From Clostridia bacterium (GTDB lineage Bacteria; Bacillota; Peptococcia; Peptococcales; BICA1-8), in contig JASKKI010000012.1 of assembly GCA_030154225.1 (NCBI GenBank), positions 1 through 45,509 of the forward strand: DNA of 45,509 nucleotides, written 5' to 3'. The translations under genes were made by a program, and so were the position numbers. Within the stretch, counting starts at the first letter, position 1; the number at the start of each line of letters is the position of its first letter. Below are positions 8,377 through 15,305 of the stretch, piece after piece. Under the pieces are notes generated by a model, which saw only the letters and a program-made list of their open reading frames with translations, did no database searches and was not told the origin of the DNA.

Positions 8377-8411
8377 AGACCTTTATCCAGTTTTACACCA
8401 GATAAAGGTCT
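8377..8411 (-). terminator. Riboswitch-controlled intrinsic terminator before terC
   Basis: On the minus strand AGACCTTTATC pairs perfectly with GATAAAGGTCT, extended by two wobble pairs and a G-C pair to 14 bp with a 7-base loop, then TTTTTGTTTTG. The 5' arm reuses the CCTTT that closes the aptamer P1 stem, so aptamer folding and termination compete. Metal binding should switch the gene on. Confidence 0.9.
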
Positions 8412-8490
8412 CGCAAGCAGCATTATGTGCTGCCAGTAAAGCCGGAGAAAAATCTCGGAATGACGACTTTACAGTAAGCTACTCCCCTTT
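8404..8490 (-). promoter_or_regulatory. yybP-ykoY manganese riboswitch aptamer
   Basis: Read on the minus strand the RNA starts AAAGGGGAGTAGC, continues AAAGTCGTCATTCCGAG and CTCCGGCTTTACTGGCAG, and closes with GCGAGACCTTT. These are the conserved P1, L1 and L3 elements of the yybP-ykoY family, whose Mn2+-sensing function is established. Its place in the terC leader is the classical context. Confidence 0.94.
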
Positions 8491-8512
8491 AGCGCGCTAT
8501 TTGATTAAGAAG

Positions 8513-8542
8513 ATTGTAACTCAGAGTATAAGTTTCTGTCAA
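8513..8542 (-). promoter_or_regulatory. Promoter of the terC transcript
   Basis: On the minus strand TTGACA (plus 8537-8542) is followed after 18 bases by TACAAT (plus 8513-8518). The predicted start lies just ahead of the riboswitch. The 13 bases AGTTGACAGAAAC are shared exactly with the divergent promoter at 8775. Confidence 0.75.
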
Positions 8543-8614
8543 CTAGAAAAAGTCTGGTTATAAAAGAATTTGGTTATGAAAAAAATGTTAGTTAACTTTT
8601 TTTATATTTCAGGA

Positions 8615-8663
8615 AATTATGCTTTAAATTAAAGTAAAATGTAGATAACTTCAAAGCATAATT
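8615..8663. repeat. Inverted repeat between the divergent promoters
   Basis: AATTATGCTTT (8615-8625) is inverted exactly as AAAGCATAATT (8653-8663) with a 27-base AT-rich loop. It lies upstream of both promoters, so it may be a regulator site or neutral. Confidence 0.5.
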
Positions 8664-8688
8664 CCGCATATCAACAAAATCAACTCTT

Positions 8689-8707
8689 AAATCTTTTTCA
8701 AAGATTT
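8689..8707. repeat. Short hairpin between the divergent promoters
   Basis: AAATCTTT-ttc-AAAGATTT forms a perfect 8-bp stem with a 3-base loop; outside it CAAAATC (8675-8681) can also pair with GATTTTG (8703-8709). No gene is seen in 8545-8772. Confidence 0.45.
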
Positions 8708-8774
8708 TGTTCCTGCTACCTTTGCCTTATGTTTTATTCAATCACGAGTATTATGTATTCATCTTGGGATTCAG

Positions 8775-8803
8775 TTGACAGAAACATAAACTTTGGATAA
8801 ACT
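8775..8803 (+). promoter_or_regulatory. Promoter of the bicarbonate/carboxylation operon
   Basis: TTGACA (8775-8780), 17-base spacer, TAAACT (8798-8803). It is a strong sigma-A-type site at a suitable distance to start a leader of about 255 bases before the first gene at 9066. Confidence 0.75.
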
Positions 8804-8811
8804 GTTTATAA

Positions 8812-9024
8812 ATTAAAAAATATTCCAATTGGTTTTAGGTTTGTCTGTTTCATGGTAAGTGAAACGGGGAAACCATAGGATATTTAAAGCAATTTGGAGG
8901 TTGGACGAAAGGCTTTTTAGTTGACCTGGGTATCTTGATGATGGTCAGGTTGATTATTATGTCGGTTGTACAGCATACCAACGCTTTAACCTAATGATTC
9001 TTTAGGTTTTAGCGTTTTTTTTTT
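8812..9024 (+). promoter_or_regulatory. Structured leader RNA ending in a terminator (unidentified riboswitch or attenuator)
   Basis: No coding gene fits here. Visible structures are GTTTCA/TGAAAC (8847-8865), a 10-pair stem AGTTGACCTG/CAGGTTGATT with wobbles (8919-8955), and the terminator below. TTAGGTT at 8835-8841 duplicates the 3' arm of the terminator and could instead pair with AACCTAA (8988-8994), the usual antiterminator design. The stretch GGAAACC ... GGACGAAAGGC vaguely recalls a c-di-GMP-I aptamer, but key positions differ. I could not match it to a known class (T-box, purine, ZTP, THF, ydaO and cobalamin were considered). Confidence 0.6.
8980..9024 (+). terminator. Intrinsic terminator in the leader of the bicarbonate operon
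   Basis: AACGCT-tt-AACCTAA (8980-8994) pairs with TTAGGTT-tt-AGCGTT (9002-9016), followed by a run of T. It lies about 40 bases before the first gene's start, so it should control entry into the operon. Confidence 0.88.
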
Positions 9025-9065
9025 AAAATCAAAGTATTCATTATGAGTCAGGAGGTGTTTTCTAA

Positions 9066-9518
9066 TTGAATAAATTAGTTGGAATCATTGCCGGGAATCG
9101 GGCCGATGCCACGGTCATGGAACTGGCAAAGGATGTTTTAGTGGAGGTAAACGTGCCCACTGAACTGATTGTGCTATCTGATTACTCAGAACCTATAGAA
9201 TACTTACATACTTATGCTCTAAGTGCTGAATGTAAGGGAATTGAGTTAATAATAGCAGGGGAAAGTGACAAGCCTTTTCTTATTCCTTTATTAATTTCAA
9301 CTACTACGATTCCCATCATTCATGTGCCTATAAAAACAAGTGAAACCTTAAATCCTGAGTGTGTAGATAAAGCCGTTATATGGTGGGGCAAAAGACAGTT
9401 GCCTTATGCAACTACTTTACCCGGTGACGGGCATGTGGCGGGCTTGTGGGCAGCCCAAAAACTGGCGGTTGACCATCGGTTCATTTATGACAAGTTAATC
9501 AGTCTTTCAAATGCATAA
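9066..9518 (+). CDS. Degenerate PurE-like protein (AIR carboxylase fold, catalytic motifs missing)
   Basis: 150 residues alignable along their length with the real PurE encoded 2.9 kb downstream: TTIPIIHVPIKTSETL against [16 protein letters not shown], and HVAGLWAAQKLAVDHRFIYDKL against [21 protein letters not shown]. The family active-site signatures are lost: GSKSDW becomes GNRADA, SAHRTP becomes SDYSEP (no histidine), and [12 protein letters not shown] becomes AGESDKPFLIPL. It probably does not interconvert N5-CAIR and CAIR; a regulatory or CO2/nucleotide-sensing role is conceivable but unproven. The TTG start is chosen because GGAGGTG lies 8 to 9 bases upstream. It is first in the operon, behind the attenuator-like leader. 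Confidence 0.7.
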   Translation: MNKLVGIIAGNRADATVMELAKDVLVEVNVPTELIVLSDYSEPIEYLHTYALSAECKGIELIIAGESDKPFLIPLLISTTTIPIIHVPIKTSETLNPECVDKAVIWWGKRQLPYATTLPGDGHVAGLWAAQKLAVDHRFIYDKLISLSNA

Positions 9519-9621
9519 ATAAATGGGCGCACTATTTTGATCTTGATTACAATAAAGTTTTGGTTTAGACTGGACGCCATAGCTTTTGACCGACATATTT
9601 CTGTGAGGAGGGAATGGTTAA

Positions 9622-11001
9622 GTGGTATTCAAAAAGCTCCTTGTTGCCAACCGGGGGGAAATTGCTTTGCGGGTTTTACGTACATGTCGAGAAATGGGCA
9701 TTAAAACAGCAGTGATATATTCTGAAGCTGATAGTAATTCAAGACACGTTAAGGAGGCCGATGAAGCCTATTGTGTAGGACCCGCACCTGCTGTAGACAG
9801 CTATTTAAATACACCTAGAATTTTAGCCAAAGCCATGGTGGCCCACGTTGACGCCATTCACCCGGGGTATGGATTTTTGTCGGAAAATGGTGAGTTTGCT
9901 GAAATCTGCGAGAGGTATGGTTTTAAGTTTATTGGACCAAAATACGAAACGCTAAAACTTACCGGTAATAAACTTAAAATTAGAGAAATTGCCGCCAAGC
10001 TCGGTATACCGGTGGTACCGGGAAGTTATAAACCCATTAACAATAAGTTGGATGCGGTAGAGGTTGCCCGTGAAGTTGGATACCCTGTTTTGGTCAAACC
10101 AGCTGCCGGGGGAGGAGGCAGGGGTTTACGAAAAGTTAATAGTGAACATGAATTGGAAGCACAAATAGAGTCTTCTGCGCGAGAGGCCGGCATGACCTTT
10201 GAAACTAAGGGTATCTTTATTGAAAAGTACATTGAAAAAGCGAGACATGTTGAGGTGCAGGTTTTGGCAGATAACCATGGTAATGTAGTGCATTTAGGTG
10301 AACGGGACTGTACTATCCAGAGGCGTCACCAGAAGCTGATGGAGGAAAGCCCTTCTCCTGCGGTAGATGAAGAACTTCGCCGCCAAATAACTTCATCGGC
10401 CCTGACGTTGGTCAAAGGAGTAGGATACGTTAATGCAGGTACAGTAGAATTTTTATTGGACCAAGAGGGGCGGTATTACTTTATAGAAATGAATAGCAGA
10501 ATACAGGTGGAGCACCCAGTTACGGAAATGGTAAGCGGTGTTGACTTGATTAAACAGCAAATTCGTATTGCTGCTGGAGAAAAACTTGAGTTTTCTCAAG
10601 ATGATTTATCATTAAAGGGGTGGGCACTAGAATGCCGTGTTAACGCAGAAGACCCCTGTGAAGACTTTAGACCAAGTCTCGGTACTATTAGAAACTACAT
10701 CCCTCCTGCTGGCAGTTCGGTACGGGTGGATGATTATGTTTACAGTGGTTATAACATTCCCCCACATTATGATTCCTTGCTCGGAAAGGTGGTAGTCTGG
10801 GGTAATACCCGTTCTGAGGCAATCGAGCAAATGAAAAAAGCCCTAGATGAGTTTCATATAGAGGGAATAAAAACCACCATTTCATTCCACAAAAAGGTTT
10901 TGAACCATCCAGTATTTCTAGGAGGGACTGCATATACAAAATTTGCTGAAGAGTTAGTGGAAAAATTTGATTCAAAATATAATCAGTTCAATTTAAACTG
11001 A
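9622..11001 (+). CDS. accC: Biotin carboxylase (AccC-type), stand-alone
   Basis: Catalyses ATP- and bicarbonate-dependent carboxylation of biotin on a carrier protein. 459 residues, normal for AccC. N-terminal LLVANRGEIALRVLRTCREMG, HPGYGFLSENGEFAE, ATP-grasp glycine loop KPAAGGGGRGLRKV, GERDCTIQRRHQKLMEE and catalytic EMNSRIQVEHPVTE are all present, so it looks fully active. GTG start with GAGGAGGG 10 bases upstream. Unusually, no biotin carrier (accB) or carboxyltransferase gene is adjacent; neighbours are PurE/PurK, MpsC-like proteins and a bicarbonate transporter. It could serve acetyl-CoA, pyruvate or another carboxylase whose other subunits lie elsewhere. Confidence 0.93.
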   Translation: MVFKKLLVANRGEIALRVLRTCREMGIKTAVIYSEADSNSRHVKEADEAYCVGPAPAVDSYLNTPRILAKAMVAHVDAIHPGYGFLSENGEFAEICERYGFKFIGPKYETLKLTGNKLKIREIAAKLGIPVVPGSYKPINNKLDAVEVAREVGYPVLVKPAAGGGGRGLRKVNSEHELEAQIESSAREAGMTFETKGIFIEKYIEKARHVEVQVLADNHGNVVHLGERDCTIQRRHQKLMEESPSPAVDEELRRQITSSALTLVKGVGYVNAGTVEFLLDQEGRYYFIEMNSRIQVEHPVTEMVSGVDLIKQQIRIAAGEKLEFSQDDLSLKGWALECRVNAEDPCEDFRPSLGTIRNYIPPAGSSVRVDDYVYSGYNIPPHYDSLLGKVVVWGNTRSEAIEQMKKALDEFHIEGIKTTISFHKKVLNHPVFLGGTAYTKFAEELVEKFDSKYNQFNLN

Positions 11002-11022
11002 CAATTATAAGAGGGGGCAAGT

Positions 11023-11388
11023 TTGTTGCAACTAACCAAAGGCCGAGTTGAGGCTGAAATTAGCACCAGGATTATCCAGTTTGAAAAGGAACATATGGGT
11101 CGGGGCCCTACTGAGGCAAAGACATATATATTAAAAGACATGGTTTTGGTTCGGCTTAAAAATGTATTAACCCCGGCTGAACGTGAATTATCGAAAACCA
11201 AAGAAGGAAAGGTTTTAATCAAACAGGTAAGAATTCAGTTGTTTGAAAATTCCCGCTCCATGCTGGAAGAATTAATGGCAGATGTTTTGGATGCATCAGT
11301 TATGAGTCTACATTCGGATATCAGCACGGTTACTGGTGAACGGGTTATTGTGTTTATTTTGAACCGTAATGTGGAGGATGATTTTTAG
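11023..11388 (+). CDS. MpsC/DUF2294 family protein
   Basis: 121-residue cytoplasmic-looking protein with the family pattern FEKEHMGRGPTEAKTYILKDMVLVRLKNVLTPAERELS and the ending SLHSDISTVTGERVIVFIL. Pfam links this family by name (MpsC) to the Mps system, whose MpsAB proteins supply bicarbonate in staphylococci, but its own biochemical role is not established. It follows accC by 21 bases with a GAGGGGG ribosome site and begins with two TTG codons (11023 or 11026). A second, broken copy follows, and the two are clearly paralogous (SLHSDIST and SLHTDVST). Confidence 0.85.
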   Translation: MLQLTKGRVEAEISTRIIQFEKEHMGRGPTEAKTYILKDMVLVRLKNVLTPAERELSKTKEGKVLIKQVRIQLFENSRSMLEELMADVLDASVMSLHSDISTVTGERVIVFILNRNVEDDF

Positions 11389-11443
11389 CTAACAGTGCTC
11401 AATTGTTTTAGATGTGTTTATTAGGAGACGAGAGGTGTAGAGT

Positions 11444-11797
11444 ATGACTTCTTCTAAAGGAAAGATGGAAGATGAGATAACCAAGGCTATGATTCAATGG
11501 GAGAAGGAGTACAAAGGTAGAGGGCCTACCGACGTTAAAACCGATCTTATTCGTATTATGGTTCTCGTTTCCCTTACAGGAGTATTAATTCCGGCTGAAT
11601 AGCATTTGGCTAGGGACAAGGAAGGGATGGCTTTGATCAAAAAGTTGCGTCAGCAATTGGTTGAGCAAGGACGTCCAAAGTTAGAAGAGCTTATTTTTGA
11701 AATAACTTCTACAAAAGTTATAAGCTTACATACAGATGTAAGCACCAAGACCGGTGAAAGGGTCTTTGTCTTCGTGCTGGTGAAAGAAATTGGATAA
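11444..11797 (+). pseudogene. Second MpsC/DUF2294 paralogue, interrupted by an amber codon
   Basis: Starts MTSSKGKMEDEITKAMIQW at an ATG with a nearby GGAGACGAGAGG. The conserved YKGRGPTDVKTDLIRIMVLV and VISLHTDVSTKTGERVFVFVL show the same family as the gene before. A TAG at 11600-11602 interrupts the frame between PAE and HLARDKEG, exactly where the paralogue reads PAERELSKTKEG. A CAG-to-TAG change explains it. The remainder is perfectly in frame and undamaged, so the mutation is recent, or the codon is read through. The track shows only the second half. Confidence 0.85.
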
Positions 11798-11862
11798 ATG
11801 AAACTACAACTTTCTTAATGTTGGAAGGCATTTTAAAAGGTAGGGATATCGGTTAAAGTGCG

Positions 11863-11906
11863 ATCCAATACCAAATGGAAGGTAATTTGGTATTGGATTT
11901 TTTATT
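11863..11906 (+). terminator. Strong intrinsic terminator immediately before purE
   Basis: ATCCAATACCAAAT (11863-11876) and ATTTGGTATTGGAT (11885-11898) form a perfect 14-bp stem with an 8-base loop, then TTTTTTATTTTTT. Only about 30 bases separate it from the purE start, too little for a full promoter plus RBS, so it probably attenuates purE-purK-sbtA rather than just ending the upstream genes. Confidence 0.93.
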
Positions 11907-11937
11907 TTTTGCTTTTTATCAAAGGAGGCAGAGTGAT

Positions 11938-12420
11938 TTGAAGTCTGTTGTTTCGGTAATCATGGGAAGCAAGTCGGACTGGGACGTAATGAAGGAGGCC
12001 TGTTCAATCTTGGAAGAATTAGGTATTACTTATGCGAGAGAGATAGTGTCGGCTCACCGGACTCCTGACAGGCTCTTCGCTTTTGCGGAGAATGCTGCGG
12101 GTCAAGGGATTAAAATAATCATAGCGGGAGCAGGGGGGGCTGCCCACCTGCCAGGAATGATAGCAGCCAAGACAACCCTTCCAGTTATCGGAGTGCCTGT
12201 TCCTGCTACTCACCTGCAGGGGGTGGATTCTCTCCTATCTATTGTACAAATGCCGGCGGGCGTACCAGTAGCTACTGTAGCGATCGGTGTCAGCGGAGCG
12301 AAGAATGCGGCACTATTAGCTGCTCAAATTTTAGCATTAGAAGATGAGGAACTAAGAAGGAGACTGCAAATACGCAGGGATGAAGTGGCAAGACAAGTGG
12401 AAACGGAGGGATTTTTTTAA
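11938..12420 (+). CDS. purE: N5-carboxyaminoimidazole ribonucleotide mutase PurE (class I)
   Basis: Converts N5-CAIR to CAIR in purine synthesis, together with PurK. 160 residues with the full class I signatures: [24 protein letters not shown] (catalytic histidine), [17 protein letters not shown] and [19 protein letters not shown]. The TTG at 11938 is chosen because AAAGGAGG lies 9 bases upstream; the longer track start lies inside the terminator stem. It overlaps no gene but precedes purK by only 19 bases. Having purE here, away from other purine genes and beside bicarbonate transport, suggests the carboxylation step is what this operon serves. Confidence 0.95.
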   Translation: MKSVVSVIMGSKSDWDVMKEACSILEELGITYAREIVSAHRTPDRLFAFAENAAGQGIKIIIAGAGGAAHLPGMIAAKTTLPVIGVPVPATHLQGVDSLLSIVQMPAGVPVATVAIGVSGAKNAALLAAQILALEDEELRRRLQIRRDEVARQVETEGFF

Positions 12421-12439
12421 GGTGGTACGCAAGTTGATA

Positions 12440-13546
12440 ATGCCCGGATCAACCATTGGACTTTTAGGAGGAGGACAACTGGGGAGAATGGTAGCCCTTG
12501 AGGCTAAAAAAATGGGCTATAAAGTTATTTGTTTGGATCCTACTCAGGATTCCCCCTGTGGCCAAGTGGCTGACGAGCAGATTGTCGCTTCTTTTGATAA
12601 CTTGGAAGCTGCACAAAAACTGGGAGAGCGGTCAGATGTAATAATTTATGAATTTGAAAGTATTGACCTCGAAATAGTAAAACAACTGGAAAAAAAGTAT
12701 TACCTACCCCAAAAGAGTAGTATTCTGGCCATCAGCCAAAACCGTGTGGAGGAAAAAGAACAGCTAAAAAAAGCGGGTTTTCCCGTTGCACCTTTTCGCG
12801 GCATTACTAACCCCCGGCAACTGGAGCAAGCAATAACAGACCTTGGCTATCCATGTATATTGAAAAGCTCCAGGGGAGGGTACGATGGCAAGGGGCAAAT
12901 GGTTATCACCAATGATTGTCAGCTTGATACTGCGAGGGAAATGGTAAGGAAGGGTAAGGAGGAGTGGGTTCTGGAGAAAAAGATATTTTTCTCTCATGAA
13001 ATTTCAGTTATTGCGGCTAGAAAAGAAACAGGGGAAATGGCAGTATATCCTGCGGCTGAAAATATTCATCGGGAAAACATACTTCATGTGACCGTAGTGC
13101 CGGCTCGTGTTGCTTCCCGGTTTGAATTGGAGGCATCGGAAATTACGGCAGAAATAGCTCGAGCTTTTAAAGTTGTAGGCCTTTTGGCTGTTGAATTTTT
13201 TATTACGCCTAAGGGGTTAGTGGTTAACGAAATTGCTCCCCGTCCTCACAACTCGGGCCACTACACTTGGGAGGCTTGCTTTACATCTCAGTTTGAACAG
13301 CTTATCAGAGCGGTCTGCGGTCTTCAGCTTGGATCAACCAAACTAGTGACTCCAGTGGTGATGGTTAATGTATTTGGGGAAAGTTTGGCCCGGGTAGTCA
13401 AACAGGTGCCTTATTTTCCGGAAAATGTAAAGTTTCACTTTTACGGCAAACGAGGGAGTCATGCGGGAAAAAGAAAAATGGGCCATTTAATCATCAGGAC
13501 CAGCGACGCTGAGCAGGCAATGAGTTGGGCCAAGGGATTTATATAA
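12440..13546 (+). CDS. purK: N5-carboxyaminoimidazole ribonucleotide synthase PurK
   Basis: ATP-grasp enzyme that uses ATP and bicarbonate to carboxylate AIR. 368 residues from the preferred ATG at 12440. N-terminal IGLLGGGQLGRMVALEAKKMG, mid-region CILKSSRGGYDGKGQ, VLEKKIFFSHEISVIAAR and NEIAPRPHNSGHYTWEAC are diagnostic. The track start at 12380 lies inside purE and is unlikely. AAGGTGG at 12419 could serve the TTG at 12434 or the ATG; GTG 12422 lacks a proper RBS. The high bicarbonate requirement of PurK gives a direct reason for sharing an operon with the SbtA-type transporter that follows. Confidence 0.94.
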   Translation: MPGSTIGLLGGGQLGRMVALEAKKMGYKVICLDPTQDSPCGQVADEQIVASFDNLEAAQKLGERSDVIIYEFESIDLEIVKQLEKKYYLPQKSSILAISQNRVEEKEQLKKAGFPVAPFRGITNPRQLEQAITDLGYPCILKSSRGGYDGKGQMVITNDCQLDTAREMVRKGKEEWVLEKKIFFSHEISVIAARKETGEMAVYPAAENIHRENILHVTVVPARVASRFELEASEITAEIARAFKVVGLLAVEFFITPKGLVVNEIAPRPHNSGHYTWEACFTSQFEQLIRAVCGLQLGSTKLVTPVVMVNVFGESLARVVKQVPYFPENVKFHFYGKRGSHAGKRKMGHLIIRTSDAEQAMSWAKGFI

Positions 13547-13591
13547 AATTACCATGGATGAAACAATGAATGTACTCGAGGAGGAGGGTTT

Positions 13592-14593
13592 ATGGCATAC
13601 ATGTTGGACCTGGCGATTGCTAATCTTACATCGCCCGTAGTCTTGTTTTTTGGTTTAGGCTTGTTAATCACTTTAGTCAGGGCCAAGGTCGAATTTCCTA
13701 GCGCCATAAGTGACTTTATTTCCATCTACCTTCTGGTGGCAATAGGACTTAAAGGAGGCGCAGCCATTGCTTCAGCCGGGTTGAGTTCTGTCTTTATCAC
13801 TATTGCCGGTGCGGTCTTTCTTGGGTTTATAATTCCGGTATATTCTTTTTACATACTGTGGCGAATCGGTAAATTAAAGTCTGATGATGCAGCTGCCATA
13901 GCTGGTCATTATGGTTCTATCAGCGTGGTTACCTTTATGGCGGCGACGGCTTTTCTCAATAACTTTGAAATCAACTATGAGGGCTACTTGAACGGTTTAC
14001 CCGCAGTAATGGAAATACCAGCGATAATAGTGGCTTTAGTCCTTGCCTCCCGGGCAAAAAACCTAAAGCAGGACAGTTCCGCAAAGCAAGAGATGTTCTT
14101 CGTTCAAGTAATCAAAAAGGTAGTATTTAGTAAAAGTGTTGTTTTGTTGCTAGGTGCTATGGGGGTTGGCTACATCTCCGGGCCGAAAGGAATGGAATCC
14201 GTTGAGTTTTTCTTCAAAGATTTATTTATGGGAGTGCTCAGCCTATTCATGTTGGAGATGGGAATAGTTGCAGCCGGCAAACTAAGCGACTTAAAGAAGG
14301 CAGGGGCATTTCTTGTAATTTTCGGTATCTTGATGCCGCCTTTTAATGCCGTAATTGGTACGCTAGTCGGAGTTTATGCCGGGTTGAGCGTAGGAGGCAT
14401 CACTCTTCTAGCGGTACTTGCAGCCAGTAGTTCCTATATTGTAGCGCCGGCAGCCATGCGTGTTTCCCTGCCTAAAGCAAATCCGGCTCTGTATCTAGGG
14501 GCCTCCCTTGGAGTTACACTTCCTTTCAATTTAATTTTCGGGATACCTCTCTACTATTTTATGGCAGATTATTTCTTGGTTATGTTTAGATGA
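13592..14593 (+). CDS. sbtA: SbtA-type sodium-dependent bicarbonate symporter
   Basis: 333-residue membrane protein with about ten hydrophobic segments. It matches the SbtA family (formerly DUF897): LTSPVVLFFGLGLLITLVRAKVEFP, SIYLLVAIGLKGGAAIA, GHYGSISVVTFMAATAFL and AASSSYIVAPAAMRVSLPKANPALYLG are typical. In cyanobacteria SbtA imports HCO3- with Na+; the role here is inferred by family. GAGGAGGG lies 6 bases before the ATG, and the gene follows purK by 45 bases. No PII-like SbtB partner gene is seen next to it. It gives the block its supply function for biotin carboxylase and PurK. Confidence 0.88.
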   Translation: MAYMLDLAIANLTSPVVLFFGLGLLITLVRAKVEFPSAISDFISIYLLVAIGLKGGAAIASAGLSSVFITIAGAVFLGFIIPVYSFYILWRIGKLKSDDAAAIAGHYGSISVVTFMAATAFLNNFEINYEGYLNGLPAVMEIPAIIVALVLASRAKNLKQDSSAKQEMFFVQVIKKVVFSKSVVLLLGAMGVGYISGPKGMESVEFFFKDLFMGVLSLFMLEMGIVAAGKLSDLKKAGAFLVIFGILMPPFNAVIGTLVGVYAGLSVGGITLLAVLAASSSYIVAPAAMRVSLPKANPALYLGASLGVTLPFNLIFGIPLYYFMADYFLVMFR

Positions 14594-14771
14594 GTTGGAG
14601 ATAGTCGTTTATAAAAGAGTTAAGGGATCGGGCTTAAAGTTTCCCCGCACAAGCAATCATAAGTTTGGATTTGGTATGTAGAGAGGGGGTATGTTAGTGC
14701 AGTTATACCAAAAAAAAGAATCAGTATCATTGTTTACCTGTGAGGAATTAGTAACTATCAGTTTTTTGTTA
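14594..14771. other. Spacer after sbtA
   Basis: No gene recognised. A short AGAGAGGGGGTATG (14679-14692) looks like an RBS and start, but the frame gives only a few residues. I see no convincing terminator for the upstream operon. Confidence 0.3.
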
Positions 14772-14799
14772 TTGACAATTAGAAGAAATAATATAAAAT
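14772..14799 (+). promoter_or_regulatory. Promoter of the PPOX-family gene
   Basis: TTGACA (14772-14777), 16-base spacer, TAAAAT (14794-14799). It is immediately followed by a palindromic operator, which fits repression by the downstream TetR protein. Confidence 0.7.
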
Positions 14800-14804
14800 A
14801 AAAG

Positions 14805-14820
14805 AGACGACCGGTCTAAT
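14805..14820. promoter_or_regulatory. Putative TetR-family operator GACCGGTC
   Basis: AGACGACCGGTCTAAT contains the perfect palindrome GACCGGTC (14809-14816) flanked by AGAC/GTCT. The sequence resembles operators of the LmrA/YxaF branch of TetR regulators and lies just after the -10 box, where binding would block transcription. Confidence 0.6.
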
Positions 14821-14849
14821 ACTATTGATAAATTTAATTGGGAGGATAA

Positions 14850-15305
14850 ATGATGGCTACTAAAAAAATAATAAAAGAAGTAATTGAGAGTCATAATCTT
14901 ATGCATATTGCAACTATTAGTTTAGATGGAACACCTCAAGTTAGGGGAGTAGATTATGTGATGGGAGAAGACGAAACTGAACTATACTTCATCACTAATA
15001 AATTAACTAAAAAAGTAAATGAAATAGAAAAGAATAATAAAGTGTCTATTGTTATTGACCATGATTGTGAAAATATGGAGAAATTATCTCAGCTTAAATA
15101 TATAAAGGGTTCGGGTGAGGCAACCATATTGAAAACACCTGAAGAAGTTCAAAAAGTTTTTGGTTTAGTACTACAAAAGTTTCCTTATTTAAAGGATTTA
15201 CCTGGCGAGCCTACTGATTATGTTGGAGTAAGAGTAAAATTAAATAAAATAGTATTGACAGATAATACTAAAGGTTTTGGAAATATGATAGAAGTTAAAT
15301 ATTAA
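14850..15305 (+). CDS. Pyridoxamine 5'-phosphate oxidase-fold (split-barrel flavin-binding) family protein
   Basis: 151 residues of the PPOX/general stress protein 26 type: ESHNLMHIATISLDGTPQVRGVDY is the family's opening, followed by ELYFITNKLTKKVNEIEKNNKVSIVI and KYIKGSGEATIL. Such proteins bind FMN, heme or F420; true pyridoxine oxidase activity is unlikely. RBS GGGAGG; starts at 14850 or, with better spacing, 14853. Controlled by its own promoter with a TetR operator and followed by the regulator gene, a typical self-contained inducible pair. AT-rich compared with the sbtA block. Confidence 0.85.
   Translation: MMATKKIIKEVIESHNLMHIATISLDGTPQVRGVDYVMGEDETELYFITNKLTKKVNEIEKNNKVSIVIDHDCENMEKLSQLKYIKGSGEATILKTPEEVQKVFGLVLQKFPYLKDLPGEPTDYVGVRVKLNKIVLTDNTKGFGNMIEVKY

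Noticed and set aside
8532-8785. 254-bp segment with 13-bp inverted ends, considered as a MITE
   Set aside because: The 13-mers are the -35 regions of two divergent promoters correctly spaced from their -10 boxes, so a promoter explanation is simpler. A MITE origin is not excluded.
8861-8913. Possible c-di-GMP-I (GEMM) riboswitch in the Ci leader
   Set aside because: GGAAACC ... GGACGAAAGGC only partly matches GCAAACC ... GGACGCAAAGCC, and the third helix region does not fit.
12380-12439. Longer purK start inside purE
   Set aside because: Adds 20 residues without family similarity; the ATG at 12440 opens directly into the conserved PurK N-terminus.
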